Shown here piece after piece: positions 35,322 through 45,309 of a stretch of DNA of 64,000 bases. Location of the stretch: NCBI RefSeq assembly GCF_964275005.1, contig NC_092695.1, forward strand, positions 12,105,697 to 12,169,696. The letters are read 5' to 3'. The translations under genes and the position numbers were made by a program. Source of the stretch: Diadema setosum. Taxonomy: Eukaryota; Echinodermata; Echinoidea; Diadematoida; Diadematidae. The notes under the pieces are model-generated. The model ran no database searches and had not been told where the DNA came from. It saw nothing but the letters and a program-made list of their open reading frames with translations. Each line of letters begins with the position of its first letter. The first letter of the stretch is position 1.

Positions 35322-36620
35322 TGCTTAAAAACTGTCATCAAACGACCATGCTTCGTACGGTACATACAAACATACCGGTACAACTGCATTGCTGTACTTT
35401 ATGAAAGCCAGGACATTGTAGAAGGGCTGGGTTGTGCATTTTTGGCACTAAATGTCTTATCGTAAGTCAATTTTCATTTGATATAGTAGGTTTGTGACAT
35501 TGTTAATTTACCATGCAAAAATATGCTGATTTTGTAATATCCCTATTTTTTTTTTAAGGGGAATCTGGAGGCACACTGAGAAACCACAACTTTTTAAAAC
35601 ACACACAAGAAAACATAAAAACATCAAAGCTTTGAAACTGGGATATCATTGGTGAAAACAATATAATTTATTAGAAAAGCATGCTGTTACCGGAATACAC
35701 AGAATGGCAGTCTTTAACACTTCAGTTTTACATCTCATTTACACAACCAAGGGGCGATATATCTTTTATGGATTCATATCTATCTTGAGATTCACATGTC
35801 TGGTCAACTTCAATATCCACAAAAAATTATGGCACATTTGGACAAACAGTTCATGAGATACAAAACAAAGGAAAATTGTTTAGGTGTGGGTGTGAGAGTG
35901 TGGCAGCCAGATAAGCTCGGATGTTATGTATTAAGCAAGAGGACTTTGGCTTGAAAAAAAGAAGAAAGAAAAGAAGAAGAAAAAAGCCATGACACCAAGT
36001 GTTTAAGGAGCCATTTTTGCATTCAAATGCAGATTTTAAAGTACCATCTTTGACCCAGCTCACATCTTATTGTGTCATAGCCACATACAGGCTTCAGTTT
36101 GGTTGGATGCATTGCTACTTGGTTAACAGTAGGTCGTGTGGGATGAGGGTAAGCAATATATCAAAGGACTATTCAGTATACGCTCTGTGAGAACAGCAAT
36201 TGGAGTAACCATCTCCAATAAAGTTAGAAGTTTTAATTTTCTATGCACAGCACAATAAAGATACAATGCATTGAAGAATGGGGGGGGGGAGTACCATTTC
36301 ATAATATCACGGGACGAGAAAAATGGCAATCATCACAGACCTCAATCTTTAAAGAAAGAAAAGAAAAACAATTTTCATGCAGAGACAAGCCTAGGGTACA
36401 ACAAAAATAGCATATTATTTTTGATAGACAAATGAATTCACAAGATTTAAAAGAGCTTGCCGTGATTTATAAAACTGACCAGGGGCGGGACCCAAGGTAC
36501 ATCATTTATCCCTCAAATGTGAGTGGTTTGAAAGTGGCTGTTACCATGTCACAAAGAGGATCTTTTCACTTTAAGAGTGACTGCAGATACAAGGTCCTAG
36601 TGACCAGTCACAGTCATTAA
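35322..36620 (+). other. Intergenic stretch, nothing coding seen
   Basis: No frame with coding character and no inverted-repeat element with clear ends. Contains A-rich/AAG tracts (35955-35986) and a short poly-G (36281-36290). Confidence 0.5.
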
Positions 36621-37179
36621 AGGACAGGTTCACCTTCATAAACATACGGATTGAAAGAATGCAGCAATATTAGCAGAACACATCAGTGAAAGTTTGAGGA
36701 AAATTGGACAATCGATGCAAAAGTTATGAATTTTTAAAATTTTTGTGTTGGAACTGCTGGATGAGGAGACTTCTAAGGCTCGTGATGTCATATGAGTACA
36801 ACAGTATAAAGAAAATGTAAAGAAAATTCAACGTATTTTCACTTTTTTCGCATAATAAAAGAGCACTTGACTTGCCTCTTTCTAAAGGCAATGGGAATAA
36901 TATTACCCATAACATATGTCAGAAACGAGTCAAGGGAATGTGTACTTTTTTCAAAAGATAAAATTTTGTGAAATTCTCTTTATATTTTCCTTATATTGTT
37001 GTATGCATGTGACATCATACACTGCAGTAGTCTTCTCATCCAGCGGTGACTGCACAAAAACTTCAAAAATTCATAACTTTTGAACGGATTGTCCGATTTT
37101 CCTCATACTTTCAATGATGTGTTCTACTAATATTGCTACATTCTCTCAATCCTTATGTTAATGAAGGTGAACTTGTCCT
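36621..37179 (+). mobile_element. GGACAAGTTCACC MITE (559 bp) with very long arms
   Basis: AGGACAGGTTCACCTTCATA at the left and its complement at the right (37146-37179) start arms that stay complementary for well over 150 bp: 'gcagcaatattagcagaacaca', 'aaaattcataacttttgaacggattgtcc' and 'gatgaggagac' all recur inverted. The loop lies near 36900. Such a molecule would give a long double-stranded RNA if transcribed. No coding capacity. Confidence 0.85.
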
Positions 37180-38108
37180 GTAACAGAAGAGCCCCAGAAG
37201 GGGTCAGCAAGTGAGGACACCCCTACACCAATGATACTGCTTTTGGTCAAGCTCATGGCATGGACACTGACCCTCCACTAGACATGACTTTGTTAAGGCA
37301 CACATATTGCCTGTCCATCGCATTATCTGCAAAGAGCCCAAGTATATCCGTGCAGAGGCTACTGGTATCTAAAACGAAACGCAGAAAATATTGTTCTGTG
37401 CTAAAACAAAAATAAAGGAGATGGGGGACAACTCTTAGAGGCCGCTTTATCACAGTAAAATGAAGAATTTCTTGACACATATGTGGGAAAAATCTTGTAG
37501 CCACAGAAGTAAGATACCACAAAAATCATGCCAGTACCTTAGGCAGACAAAAGTTGCAAGTCAAATACTTAAATGCATTCAATGTATAAGGGTTGAATGG
37601 TTGCTCCGTTGGGTAATTGAGCTTGGGTAAGCCGAAACCACTAAAATCTCTGTGGTCAAGTGGTTAAAGTCCCCTGACAAGAACTGCAATGAAATAAGCA
37701 GTTTGTACACAATTTGGGGTCATATTTCACCCTTCAACACAGTTTTCCTCACCATTAGTACCCACAAAATCCAAATTTTGGAAATAGAAACATTTGTACC
37801 TTACATACCAATGCCTTGCCTCCTAAAAAAACTCCAGGTAACTTGGCAGTCCAATGTCTCATAACCTACTATAAGAGTGTACATGTACGTCACAAAAGGA
37901 CACCCCTAATATGTAATTCTCCAAGTGTTTAAACATTTTTTTTTTGGTTAATACTTTCACAATAAAGTAAAATGTTGCCCCCCCCCCCCCCAAAAAAAAG
38001 GGGGGGGGAGTGGTATCAGCAAAACAGTGCCACATCACAATTAGTTTTCTCAACAAGTGTTTGTTTTGTTTTTTTGTCAAATAACCAGACTATATGTTGT
38101 GTACCGAC
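37180..38108 (+). other. Intergenic stretch, nothing coding seen
   Basis: No coding frame. At 37978-38007 a poly-C run followed by A and a poly-G run forms a perfect short hairpin (cccccccaaaaaaaaggggggg). Confidence 0.5.
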
Positions 38109-38110
38109 TA

Positions 38111-38282
38111 CAGTGGACTCTCGTTATAAAGAACACTGATATAACAAAATCCCGATATACTAAAGTAATTTTTTTGGTCACAAAGTTAAAAATTTCAATG
38201 TATTCTATTATTTTTGCAATCCAGATATAAAAAAAAAAACTTTCACTGGGCCCAAGGAGTTTGTTATAATGATAGTCCACTG
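38111..38282 (+). mobile_element. Pogo/Tigger-like MITE with TA target duplication
   Basis: CAGTGGACTCTCGTTATAA at the left and its near-complement TTATAATGATAGTCCACTG at the right, with TA immediately outside on both sides (38109-38110, 38283-38284). The CAGT-start, the 'TCGTTATAA' subterminal box and TA duplication are marks of the pogo/Tigger branch of Tc1/mariner. 172 bp, non-coding. Confidence 0.8.
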
Positions 38283-38564
38283 TATTGGATATCAAAGACT
38301 AAATCATTATCTATTTTAGGTTATCTAATGGGGCTTCCTTCTTTTTTTTTCTTTTAAGAACAGATTAGAAGAATCCTGTTTTCACATATAGGAGCCATCC
38401 TGTTTAAAGTCAAGGCAGCAGTCAGACTTGGGTACACACGGAAAGCCTGCACAGATGTACCACATCGCTGGAACAATGACTTTGTACAAAAAGTACAACC
38501 AAGGTTGCCAATATTGAGTTAAAAAACAAACGAAAAACTATCTTCTGGACATACGAAAGCAAAG

Positions 38565-39251
38565 GTGTCTGTTGTATCGACAGAGGAAGAACAGACCCAA
38601 TTTTTATACTTGTTGAAAAAATTGCCAATGGGTGATCAACCTGTTGGACTCAGTCTGTTTCATAAATACTCTGAGAAATATCACTCCTCAAAGGCAGTAC
38701 CAGCTGTTGTATCCCTGCCACCATCACTTTGTTCATACTTCATTTCAGCTGCTTCGACTCAAGAAATCAACTATCAAATAGACAAGTTAATGAACACTCA
38801 ACTGACGTCAGAACAACTTGATTACACTGAAAAGACAACAGTAAACCAAAGTTAGTCACCTGAATGGAAAGATTTAAGAACAGGTCGCATTACAGCAAGC
38901 ATTGCACATGAAGTACTCCACACCAACCAAAACACACCTGCAATGTCACTTACAACTAGAATCTGCAATCCATCACTCTATGAGTTACATCATTCAGCAA
39001 TACAGTGGGGGAAGGCAAATGAAGAAAAGGCCATCAACACATACCTCTCATCCCTACAAAAACAGCATGTAAATGTCTTCATCAATAAAACTGGACTTAG
39101 GTTATTGGAAGATGCGCATTTCCTTGGAGCATCCCCTGATGGAAAAGGCAAGTGCGATTGCCACGGCCGCTTCACAGTGGAAGTAAAATGTCCGTGCAGT
39201 AAGTGGGAAGCAGCAAATATCAAGGATCTTCTTGGCAAAGACTCTAGATAA
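38565..39251 (+). pseudogene. YqaJ-type exonuclease domain (transposon-borne), one in-frame stop
   Basis: One frame reads through 38565-39251 with a single TAG at 38853-38855. After the stop comes the classic start of the domain, SPEWKDLRTGRITAS, then AIQWGKANEEKAI (helix with acidic residue), HFLGASPDGKG and FTVEVKCPCS, which supply the D...ExK catalytic residues of the YqaJ/lambda-exonuclease fold. Length is near a full domain. YqaJ domains are abundant in invertebrate genomes as parts of transposons, and their role there may be end-processing or recombination. With the stop and no start context this is a remnant. The 5' part carries a Glu/Leu-rich segment of unknown function. Confidence 0.75.
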
Positions 39252-39720
39252 TGATAGCATTGGTGACAATGATATCATAGACGTTGCAGCATCTTTTGAT
39301 GGTACCTGGCATCATCGTGGTTTCAAATCCAGCCGAGGTGTGGATGCAGGCGAAATATTAGATGCAGTTGTTCTGTCTAAAGAGTGTGTTGAGTGTTCTC
39401 GAATGGAATCAGAAGATCCAGAGAGTGACAGATATGATTTTGGAGCATTGGCATTGACCAAGATTGCTGTAGAGCTGTCGAAACCTCTCTTCACTGACGA
39501 TGAACGACTGGAGAAGTGTGTGAATGGACGGACGGACAGTGACTCGACCTGAACAGAGTGCAGACATTACGTCACCACTTCTTCAACATGGTCGCAGTTC
39601 GCAGGTCTCAACAGGGGGCCATGTGGAAGGTGCCTGTAAAGGTTATTGACCAGCACACTCGGTACTCGCGTCGCAAGAGAAAGGACTTGACCGCCGACGA
39701 GAGAGCTGCCGTTAATGACA
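39232..39720 (+). pseudogene. Mutator-like transposase fragment (frameshifted)
   Basis: The 39232-39552 frame contains DVAASFDGTWHHRGFKSS followed by AGEILDAVVLSKECVEC. This is the 'DGTW.rRG...vld..vLS..C..C' signature I associate with the Mutator-like transposase family in molluscs, cnidarians and echinoderms. It then has KPLFTDDERLEKC(V)NGRT. A one-base frameshift near 39545 leads to LRHHFFNMVAVRRS and a basic tail to 39720. The internal segment between GVDAGE and the usual 'GVvv.id..tG' is shortened. It overlaps the end of the YqaJ frame, so two different elements were joined within about 20 bp. Confidence 0.55.
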
Positions 39721-40204
39721 GGTGACGTCAAGTGCGAGTGAGACAAACAACGGAATGACTTGCACTTCCTTACCTTACAACCATGACATGACACCCACAA
39801 TCACCGACCTCAAACCATGACATGACACCACTGAGTGTCAGCGACGAATGAGTGTCAGAAACGTAACATAATGATCGACCTACATACCCGATAAATGGCA
39901 TATGAGATTGAATAAAGATTAATGTATATATTCACAAATAACTGAGTTCCCCTGTTTTTTGTGAGTTTGTTTTTGGTGAGCTCCGTTTTTTAACATGTTG
40001 ATAACGAGTTGTGTTTCCATAGTTTGGTGTGTCTGAAAAAAAAATGGTGACGAGCGTGCAATTTGTGTTCTGTATTTACAACTTCACTTATTTGAGAAAA
40101 CGTGTGAGAATGGTTACAACGTACGATGAACTCGCCATTAGATTTTTAGAGGAACAAGAGGTTGTTATGTTCTAGCGTCTTTATCTTTCAGTGACAGTAC
40201 AAAC
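39721..40204 (+). other. Short non-coding gap in the transposon cluster
   Basis: No protein-like frame. It includes a duplicated 'accatgacatgacacc' motif (39780-39830), suggesting local tandem duplication. Confidence 0.5.
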
Positions 40205-41262
40205 TTGATTCAGGGAAGCTCCCATAGACCTGGCTTGGACGGTTCATACACAGTGTGGTTGGTCCCCCGCGAGAAAGTGCGTACACAGTGGCCCCCTGAA
40301 AGAAAGCATTTGGTCCCCCGCGACAGTGTTCATACACTGACTGTGACAGAAAACCCAGCAGCTCTTCATCGCTGGATGGTATCTGGTCCTGAGATGGCTC
40401 ATTTAATTCAGGAATTTGAGGGATCAATTGAGAAGAGGCAGGACACAGACGGTCGTCACCATGAACAGAAGAGACATGCACAGATGGCATTCGCACAAGA
40501 TGTGCGATCATTGAGCCCAGCCATGGAAGAGATGGGGAACCCATTCACAAAAAACAGTAGTGATCTGCTTGTCCTAGACAGTAGAGACATTGTGGACACA
40601 GCAGTGGCAGACACAGTGTGGCAGATGGAGAAACGTGGACTTGAGCAGTATACGACATATGTTGAAGAGAGGCTTGTGAACCAAACAGTGCCTATCACAG
40701 ATCCCATCAAGCGAAACATCCTCCATCTGTTCAGCTGCCCGCCAGTCAGAGAGAAGTCAAGGAAGCAGCTGCAGATGTCATCCCTAAAGAATGACTGTTC
40801 GCTCTTTTCCAGGCTGTATATTGCATCCCAGATACGCCAAGGTGATTTGGACCAGTTCTTTCAACACGAAAACCAGGCCTGTCCACCATCACTGTCTCAG
40901 ATGGGTGGCCTGAGAACTGGAACCAAGTCAGACTTGCTGCCTTGCCTAGAATACCTTGTTCCAATGAAAGAGGACCTCTCCTCCCCCAAAGTACAGGTCA
41001 GCATCATGGATGGTGCTGCCATCATCAACATGCTGCAACCAGGGAGTGCAAAGACATTCCAAGCTTATGCCACTGATGTCTTCCTACCGTATGTCACATC
41101 TCAGCTTCAGCATGTAGACAGATTAGATATTGTCTGGGATCTGTACATGGCAGATAGCTTGAAGGCGGACACTCGCAGCAAAAGAGGAAAGGGAGTAAGG
41201 AGACGTGTCGAGCCATCGACTGTAGTTCCTGGAAACTGGCAAGAGTTTCTTCGAATAGATGA
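40205..41262 (+). CDS. Repeat-borne protein of unknown function (FLR..NK family), truncated
   Basis: A 350-codon open frame with no stop. Recognisable parts: LTVTENPAALHRWMVSGPE, NPFTKNSSDLLVLDSRD, VQVSIMDGAAIINMLQPGSA, FLPYVTSQLQHVDRLDIVWD, DTRSKRGKGVRRRVEPST and GNWQEFLRIDDNK. I know this protein as a common, multi-copy, uncharacterised family in cnidarian, mollusc and fish genomes, probably carried by transposons. No catalytic fold can be assigned by eye. The first 35 residues (SHRPGLDGSYTVW...) look unrelated to the rest. At about 41262, directly after IDDNK, it breaks into a P-element-like transposase. Confidence 0.65.
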
Positions 41263-41734
41263 CAACAAGAAGCATGAAATGGCATCCAGCAATGCTTCGA
41301 ATGTGCATTGCCATACAAACAAAATCAAGTGCTGCAAACAAGATCCTGAGAGAATGGGCTTGTAAATTTGACTCATCCTACAACATTGATTGCAACCATG
41401 CCGCACCAAAAATTGGAATACAGTATGACATGCTGGAGACGCTGAATTTGACGTTGACAGTCAACCCAATTACAAACGTAATATATCTGTTATTGTAAAT
41501 GAGATGAAGATCAAGTCTGGGCTTGTGTACTCCAATTCAACTGGCCAACTTTTTGGATACACAGATGTAGGCAAAGTTAGCCGGGAACTAGCCGAGTATA
41601 ACAAAATGTTAAAGAAAAAGATGGATGATCCCAGAGAGCCTGAACTGGCCATACATGTCTGCACAGTAATGGTTCAAGGTTTATCTAAAATGGTATGTGT
41701 CAGCCAGTTGCCTTCTTCCCTACCACAGCATTAG
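41260..41734 (+). pseudogene. P-element/THAP9-like transposase fragment, frameshifted
   Basis: MKWHPAMLRMCIAIQTKSSA matches the conserved 'W.p.mlrwci.i...s..aY..lre' block of P-element-type transposases. NHAAPKIGIQYDMLE (one frame) and GLVNLTHPTTLI (another frame) show two frameshifts between 41340 and 41400. The RNase-H-like start follows at 41504 as MKIKSGLVYSNSTGQLFGYT, then VCTVMVQGLSKM. Only the N-terminal third of the catalytic region remains. It follows the upstream family at a sharp junction. Confidence 0.65.
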
Positions 41735-42240
41735 GGAGTTTTCGCTACACCACGCAGCCGGTAGTTGAGCGTATTAGAGTCAGTGAATTAGATGGACAAT
41801 TAAGCCGCATATTACTGTTTTAAGCGTATACAATAATGTTCTCCCCAATACTCTATTTCACCTTAAAGTTGTTTAAGGTGTCAGTCTGGGCGTGTCCGTT
41901 ACCAGGGCGATGAAGTACAAGGGGGACTTTTTCAATTAGTTAAGATGAACTAACACCAACACCAAATGTTGACTGATCATGATGATGGTAGTAAGTAGAA
42001 ATGCTCACTCCCAAGGAGTTGTTTGTACTGACCCTGCTATCACTCTTGGGTAGAGCTGAGGTGAACAGCACCAAGGAAATGTTAACAGAATAGTAGATAT
42101 TTGTTTCACAAACCTCATTATTAAATATGTTTTATGACCAACAAGGAGAATCATTTTGTTTTACCACATATTTTCTCACTATATCATTGTCTAAATTATT
42201 CCTCTGTACATGCCCAGAGAGCTGAAAGGCCGCGGAGAGG
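41735..42240 (+). other. Non-coding spacer in the transposon cluster
   Basis: No coding frame and no terminal repeat that I can pair with confidence. Confidence 0.45.
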
Positions 42241-42252
42241 ATTTATTTAGCC

Positions 42253-42436
42253 GACAGGCGGAATCCATTTGAACTGTATGAAGATGAATCTTTTTAAGTG
42301 CGCTACATGTTTTCGAAAGAAACTGCACTCCACCTTATCAACATGCTTGAAGGTGATCTGAGGAGGGACACAGATCGGAATGATGCACTACCTGTACATG
42401 TGCAGGTGTTGACCACTCTCCGCTTTTATGCTGTTG
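42253..42436 (+). pseudogene. HARBI1-like nuclease, N-terminal exon with a stop
   Basis: DRRNPFELYEDESF, then TAA (42295-42297), then RYMFSKETALHLINMLEGDL and LPVHVQVLTTLRFYAVG, ending at a GTAAG donor (42437). This is the N-terminal helical region of PIF/Harbinger nucleases (HARBI1). The stop stands where an aromatic residue is usual. No following exon with the DDE core was found downstream, so only one exon is left. Confidence 0.7.
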
Positions 42437-43436
42437 GTAAGTTAATAAATTTTTGTTCATTAAATTTTACAAATTGCATTTTATATGTTTGTCCTTTTGT
42501 TGTTGTTGGTTTTCTTTTTTGAGTAGTGAGGGGATTTATAACCAATCTCTGTGGGACCATCAATAATGGGAGGGAGCTGGAGGTTCCCCAAGGTTGGTAA
42601 TACAGGAGATTATGTGTACCCTGGTGAGCACTAGACCTGCATATTCTCTCTTAATGTTATTCGGGCCATTGAGGTTGAAGGCATCGGCCTTAGCTTCCTC
42701 AGAACAAGAGAAGAAAAAAAAAAAACGCAAGAGAGAAGAACAGATACAAGAGGATCACCACCAAAAAGCACAAAAGGGAGATGGATATGGAGCCGGCAAA
42801 TTCAATGATTAAGATTCTTGTCAGAATGTATGTGAGAAATTGAAATTTGAACAAAAAAAGAGGTGAAAAATGTTAAAAATTGGAAATTTTTCCTTCATGC
42901 AAAACAAATGATAATTCTTCCAAGAATATACTGAATAAATTATATCATTTGGAGGAAAATCTAAATTCTCAGATGGATTAGTGATTCTTCATTAGGACAT
43001 ACTTGTTATAGATAAGACTTGCTTCATCAGAGTACAATTTAAGTGGAAAATGAACATCGGCATCTTTTGATTCATGCCATTCACAAAGAGATGTATTTTG
43101 CTCTGCTGTTTTCATAAGGATGAGGGACATTCACTACAGGACCAAACATCACCAAAGCATTTCAGGTCTGTGGCTCAAAGTGGGATTGGGCTATATTGTT
43201 TGTGACATCAAGTGATATTGAGAAATACATACTCCCATTTTTGAAAATTTTAATTTTTTCCAAACAAAACTGTTCCTAGTTTGCTGGATAAAATCCTCCC
43301 CAAATAAGGCTCAGATTGCAACAAAATGAACAAAATAAGAAAAAAAGTGCATGTATACATCAGTCCCGTAAGAATGAGCATACTGTACATTATCCTTGTT
43401 TCCTATTTTGTTTTCTTCTCTTTCACTTTCCCTCAG
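42437..43436 (+). other. Non-coding spacer in the transposon cluster
   Basis: No protein-like frame. An AG-rich tract (42710-42785) gives only low-complexity Lys/Glu codons. It may be the former intron of one of the adjoining elements. Confidence 0.45.
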
Positions 43437-44106
43437 GCCAAACATCTATATTGATGTCAGGCATGTCACTGACAAATATGAGGATGCTCTCCAGTGGCTA
43501 CAATCGGAGCTGGAAGACAGGGGAGAGATGTACAGAAAGATAATTCAGTACACTAATGGAATGAAATCATGTGCCAGCATATTCAACTGGTTTATCAGTA
43601 ATCTGAGCAAGAAGACGTGTCACCACGAAACAGAGCCGCATCACATCATTGAAATGCTGCATAGCAGGACTACAGCTGGAAAGGCTAAGGAGGTTATCGC
43701 GAGCATCAGCATGCCAGGGGGATGCCTCAGGATTGTCATCACTACCATTGCCTTCGGGCTAGGAGTTGATATAGATAACATAGATGTTATCATCAACTGG
43801 GGCGTGGACAATGTGCTAACCTACTGGCAGGAGGTTGGCCGATGTGCAAGAGATGGCAGGAGGGGTAAGGCCATGCTCTTTTGCTTCAAGAGATCTCTGA
43901 ACATGTGTCATGACAAAATCATGAAGGACATGATGACGATGACTGCCTGTCTTCGTGCTACCATACTGAGTCAGTTCACCTGGCATGAACCTGCCTCAAA
44001 TGGAGAGTGTTCAGTGTCAGAGCAAGTGCAAAGACAGCAGTCAATGCAGCAAATGCCAATGCTGCTCCGATTGTCGTCTGATGTGCCACTGTCACTTCTC
44101 ATCTAA
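43437..44106 (+). CDS. RecQ-type helicase C-terminal lobe (transposon-borne), partial
   Basis: An open exon after CCCTCAG (acceptor at 43436). It contains the motif IV region KIIQYTNGMKSCASIFNWF, HIIEMLHSRTTAGKAKEVI, motif V as IVITTIAFGLGVDIDNIDVI, and motif VI as TYWQEVGRCARDGRRGKAML (compare QEIGRAGRDG in RecQ). The ATP-binding N-lobe (Walker A, DEAH) is absent, as are the RecQ zinc and HRDC domains. The arginine-finger sequence differs by Cys-Ala-Arg-Asp-Gly, as seen in invertebrate transposon-borne RecQ-like genes. Without the N-lobe it cannot be an active helicase unless an upstream exon exists; none was seen. Confidence 0.75.
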
Positions 44107-44111
44107 ACAAC

Positions 44112-44522
44112 CCACCTCGGCATCTAGACATTCCTGAGAGGGCCTGGAACAGAGTTCAAACAATCTTTCTTGTCGTCAATGGAGGACCTGACTTCAACTC
44201 AAACCACACCATCAATGCTTTTTTTACGGGCATTTCTTCAGAGACACTTACCCATGCCCTTGTGACTCCATGATGAACCCTGTGGAACACCTGTGGGTCC
44301 CCTGCACCAAGGCCCTAACCAGCATTTGCTTGATCCTCCCTGACAAGAATCAGCCCAATGTCACCAGAACATCTCAGAAGTAGAAATTAAGCAGAAGGAA
44401 CACACTTTGTTTAATGCCGCAATAACTGACATAAAGGATGTTCACTGGCGTCACCTTTCATTTCCCAGCAAGCAAGTGATGGTCATTGCAGAGCCCAGTG
44501 GCAGAGATCAATGGCCTCATTG
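44112..44522 (+). pseudogene. DDE transposase C-terminal fragment, two frameshifts
   Basis: Three successive frames carry DIPERAWNRVQTIFLVVNGG(PDFN), the second-Asp region; then NPVEHLWVPCTKALTS, the NPvEhLW box with the catalytic Glu; then a C-terminal FNAAITDIKDVHWRHLSFP. The order is that of a DDE transposase whose second Asp sits in a GGPDFN motif. It starts six bases after the RecQ frame ends. Broken twice, so inactive. Confidence 0.55.
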
Positions 44523-44589
44523 ACAATTGGCCTTATCAACTTGTACAAACAAACCCAGACAACAAAAATGACTACTGCCACCACCCTCA

Positions 44590-45291
44590 GACAAAAAGAC
44601 TTTCTGCCACCAAAATTTACTGGTGACCCAACTTGACCGTGACGAGTGCTCAGCACACATGCTTCCATTTGAAGACTACCTTGATGCACATGACATTGGC
44701 CCATCCAAAACTGACAATTTGCCGACTATAGTTGAGACATTTCAGTGCACGCTATTCGGACAGGCAAGACTTTGGATAGACAATCTATTATTTAAGGACT
44801 TTACCGACATGAAAGAAACATTTCTTTGATGATTTAGTCCTGCTAAATCAGACTTCACCAAAGTATGTGACTTTAACGCTCAAAACATGACTGACGGAGA
44901 GAGTACTGGAGCATTCCCCCAACGACTCCATGTAGCAGCCTCTTACATCGACTATGGGGAAATCCAAATTCGGCACAGACTTTTGGACTCGTTACCCCAC
45001 AACTGTCGTGCCGCCGTTCTTATGTCGGCATTGACTACAACTCAGACCTGCGACGACATAGCTGCCAAAGCGCAAGTTTACCTTGACATACAAAACAACA
45101 AACGAACCATCACTAAAGACTTGACCTTCGCCTCACAAAGCGAACTTGACCAAATAAAGGACGACCTGAACTCTCTTAAACTCACAAACACACTTGACCA
45201 GACCTGTGGACGAGCTCGAGACAGAGGACAGGGACCACCCCACTCGGGGTCCGACAGTAGAGATTGCAAGCGTTTGAGGTACCTTCTCTAG
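44590..45291 (+). pseudogene. Retrotransposon Gag remnant A
   Basis: Frame 44623-44829 has LPFEDYLDAHDI, PTIVETFQCTLFGQARLW and then breaks near 44829. The next frame (from about 44834) has FSPAKSDFTKV, AFPQRLHVAASYIDYGE and LLDSLPHNCRAAVLMSAL. The 'F...L.G.A..W' and 'l..f...f.p' helices are typical of Ty3/Gypsy-type capsid proteins. It is different from Gag B just downstream. One frameshift and no start; an inactive fragment. Confidence 0.6.
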
Positions 45292-45309
45292 TATAGACAT
45301 TTCGTAAAA

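Noticed and set aside
39566..39800. Minus-strand frame of 77 codons
   Set aside because: Antisense to the Mutator-like tail; no independent support.
40188..40964. Minus-strand frames of 72-118 codons
   Set aside because: Antisense shadows of the 40205-41262 repeat-borne protein.
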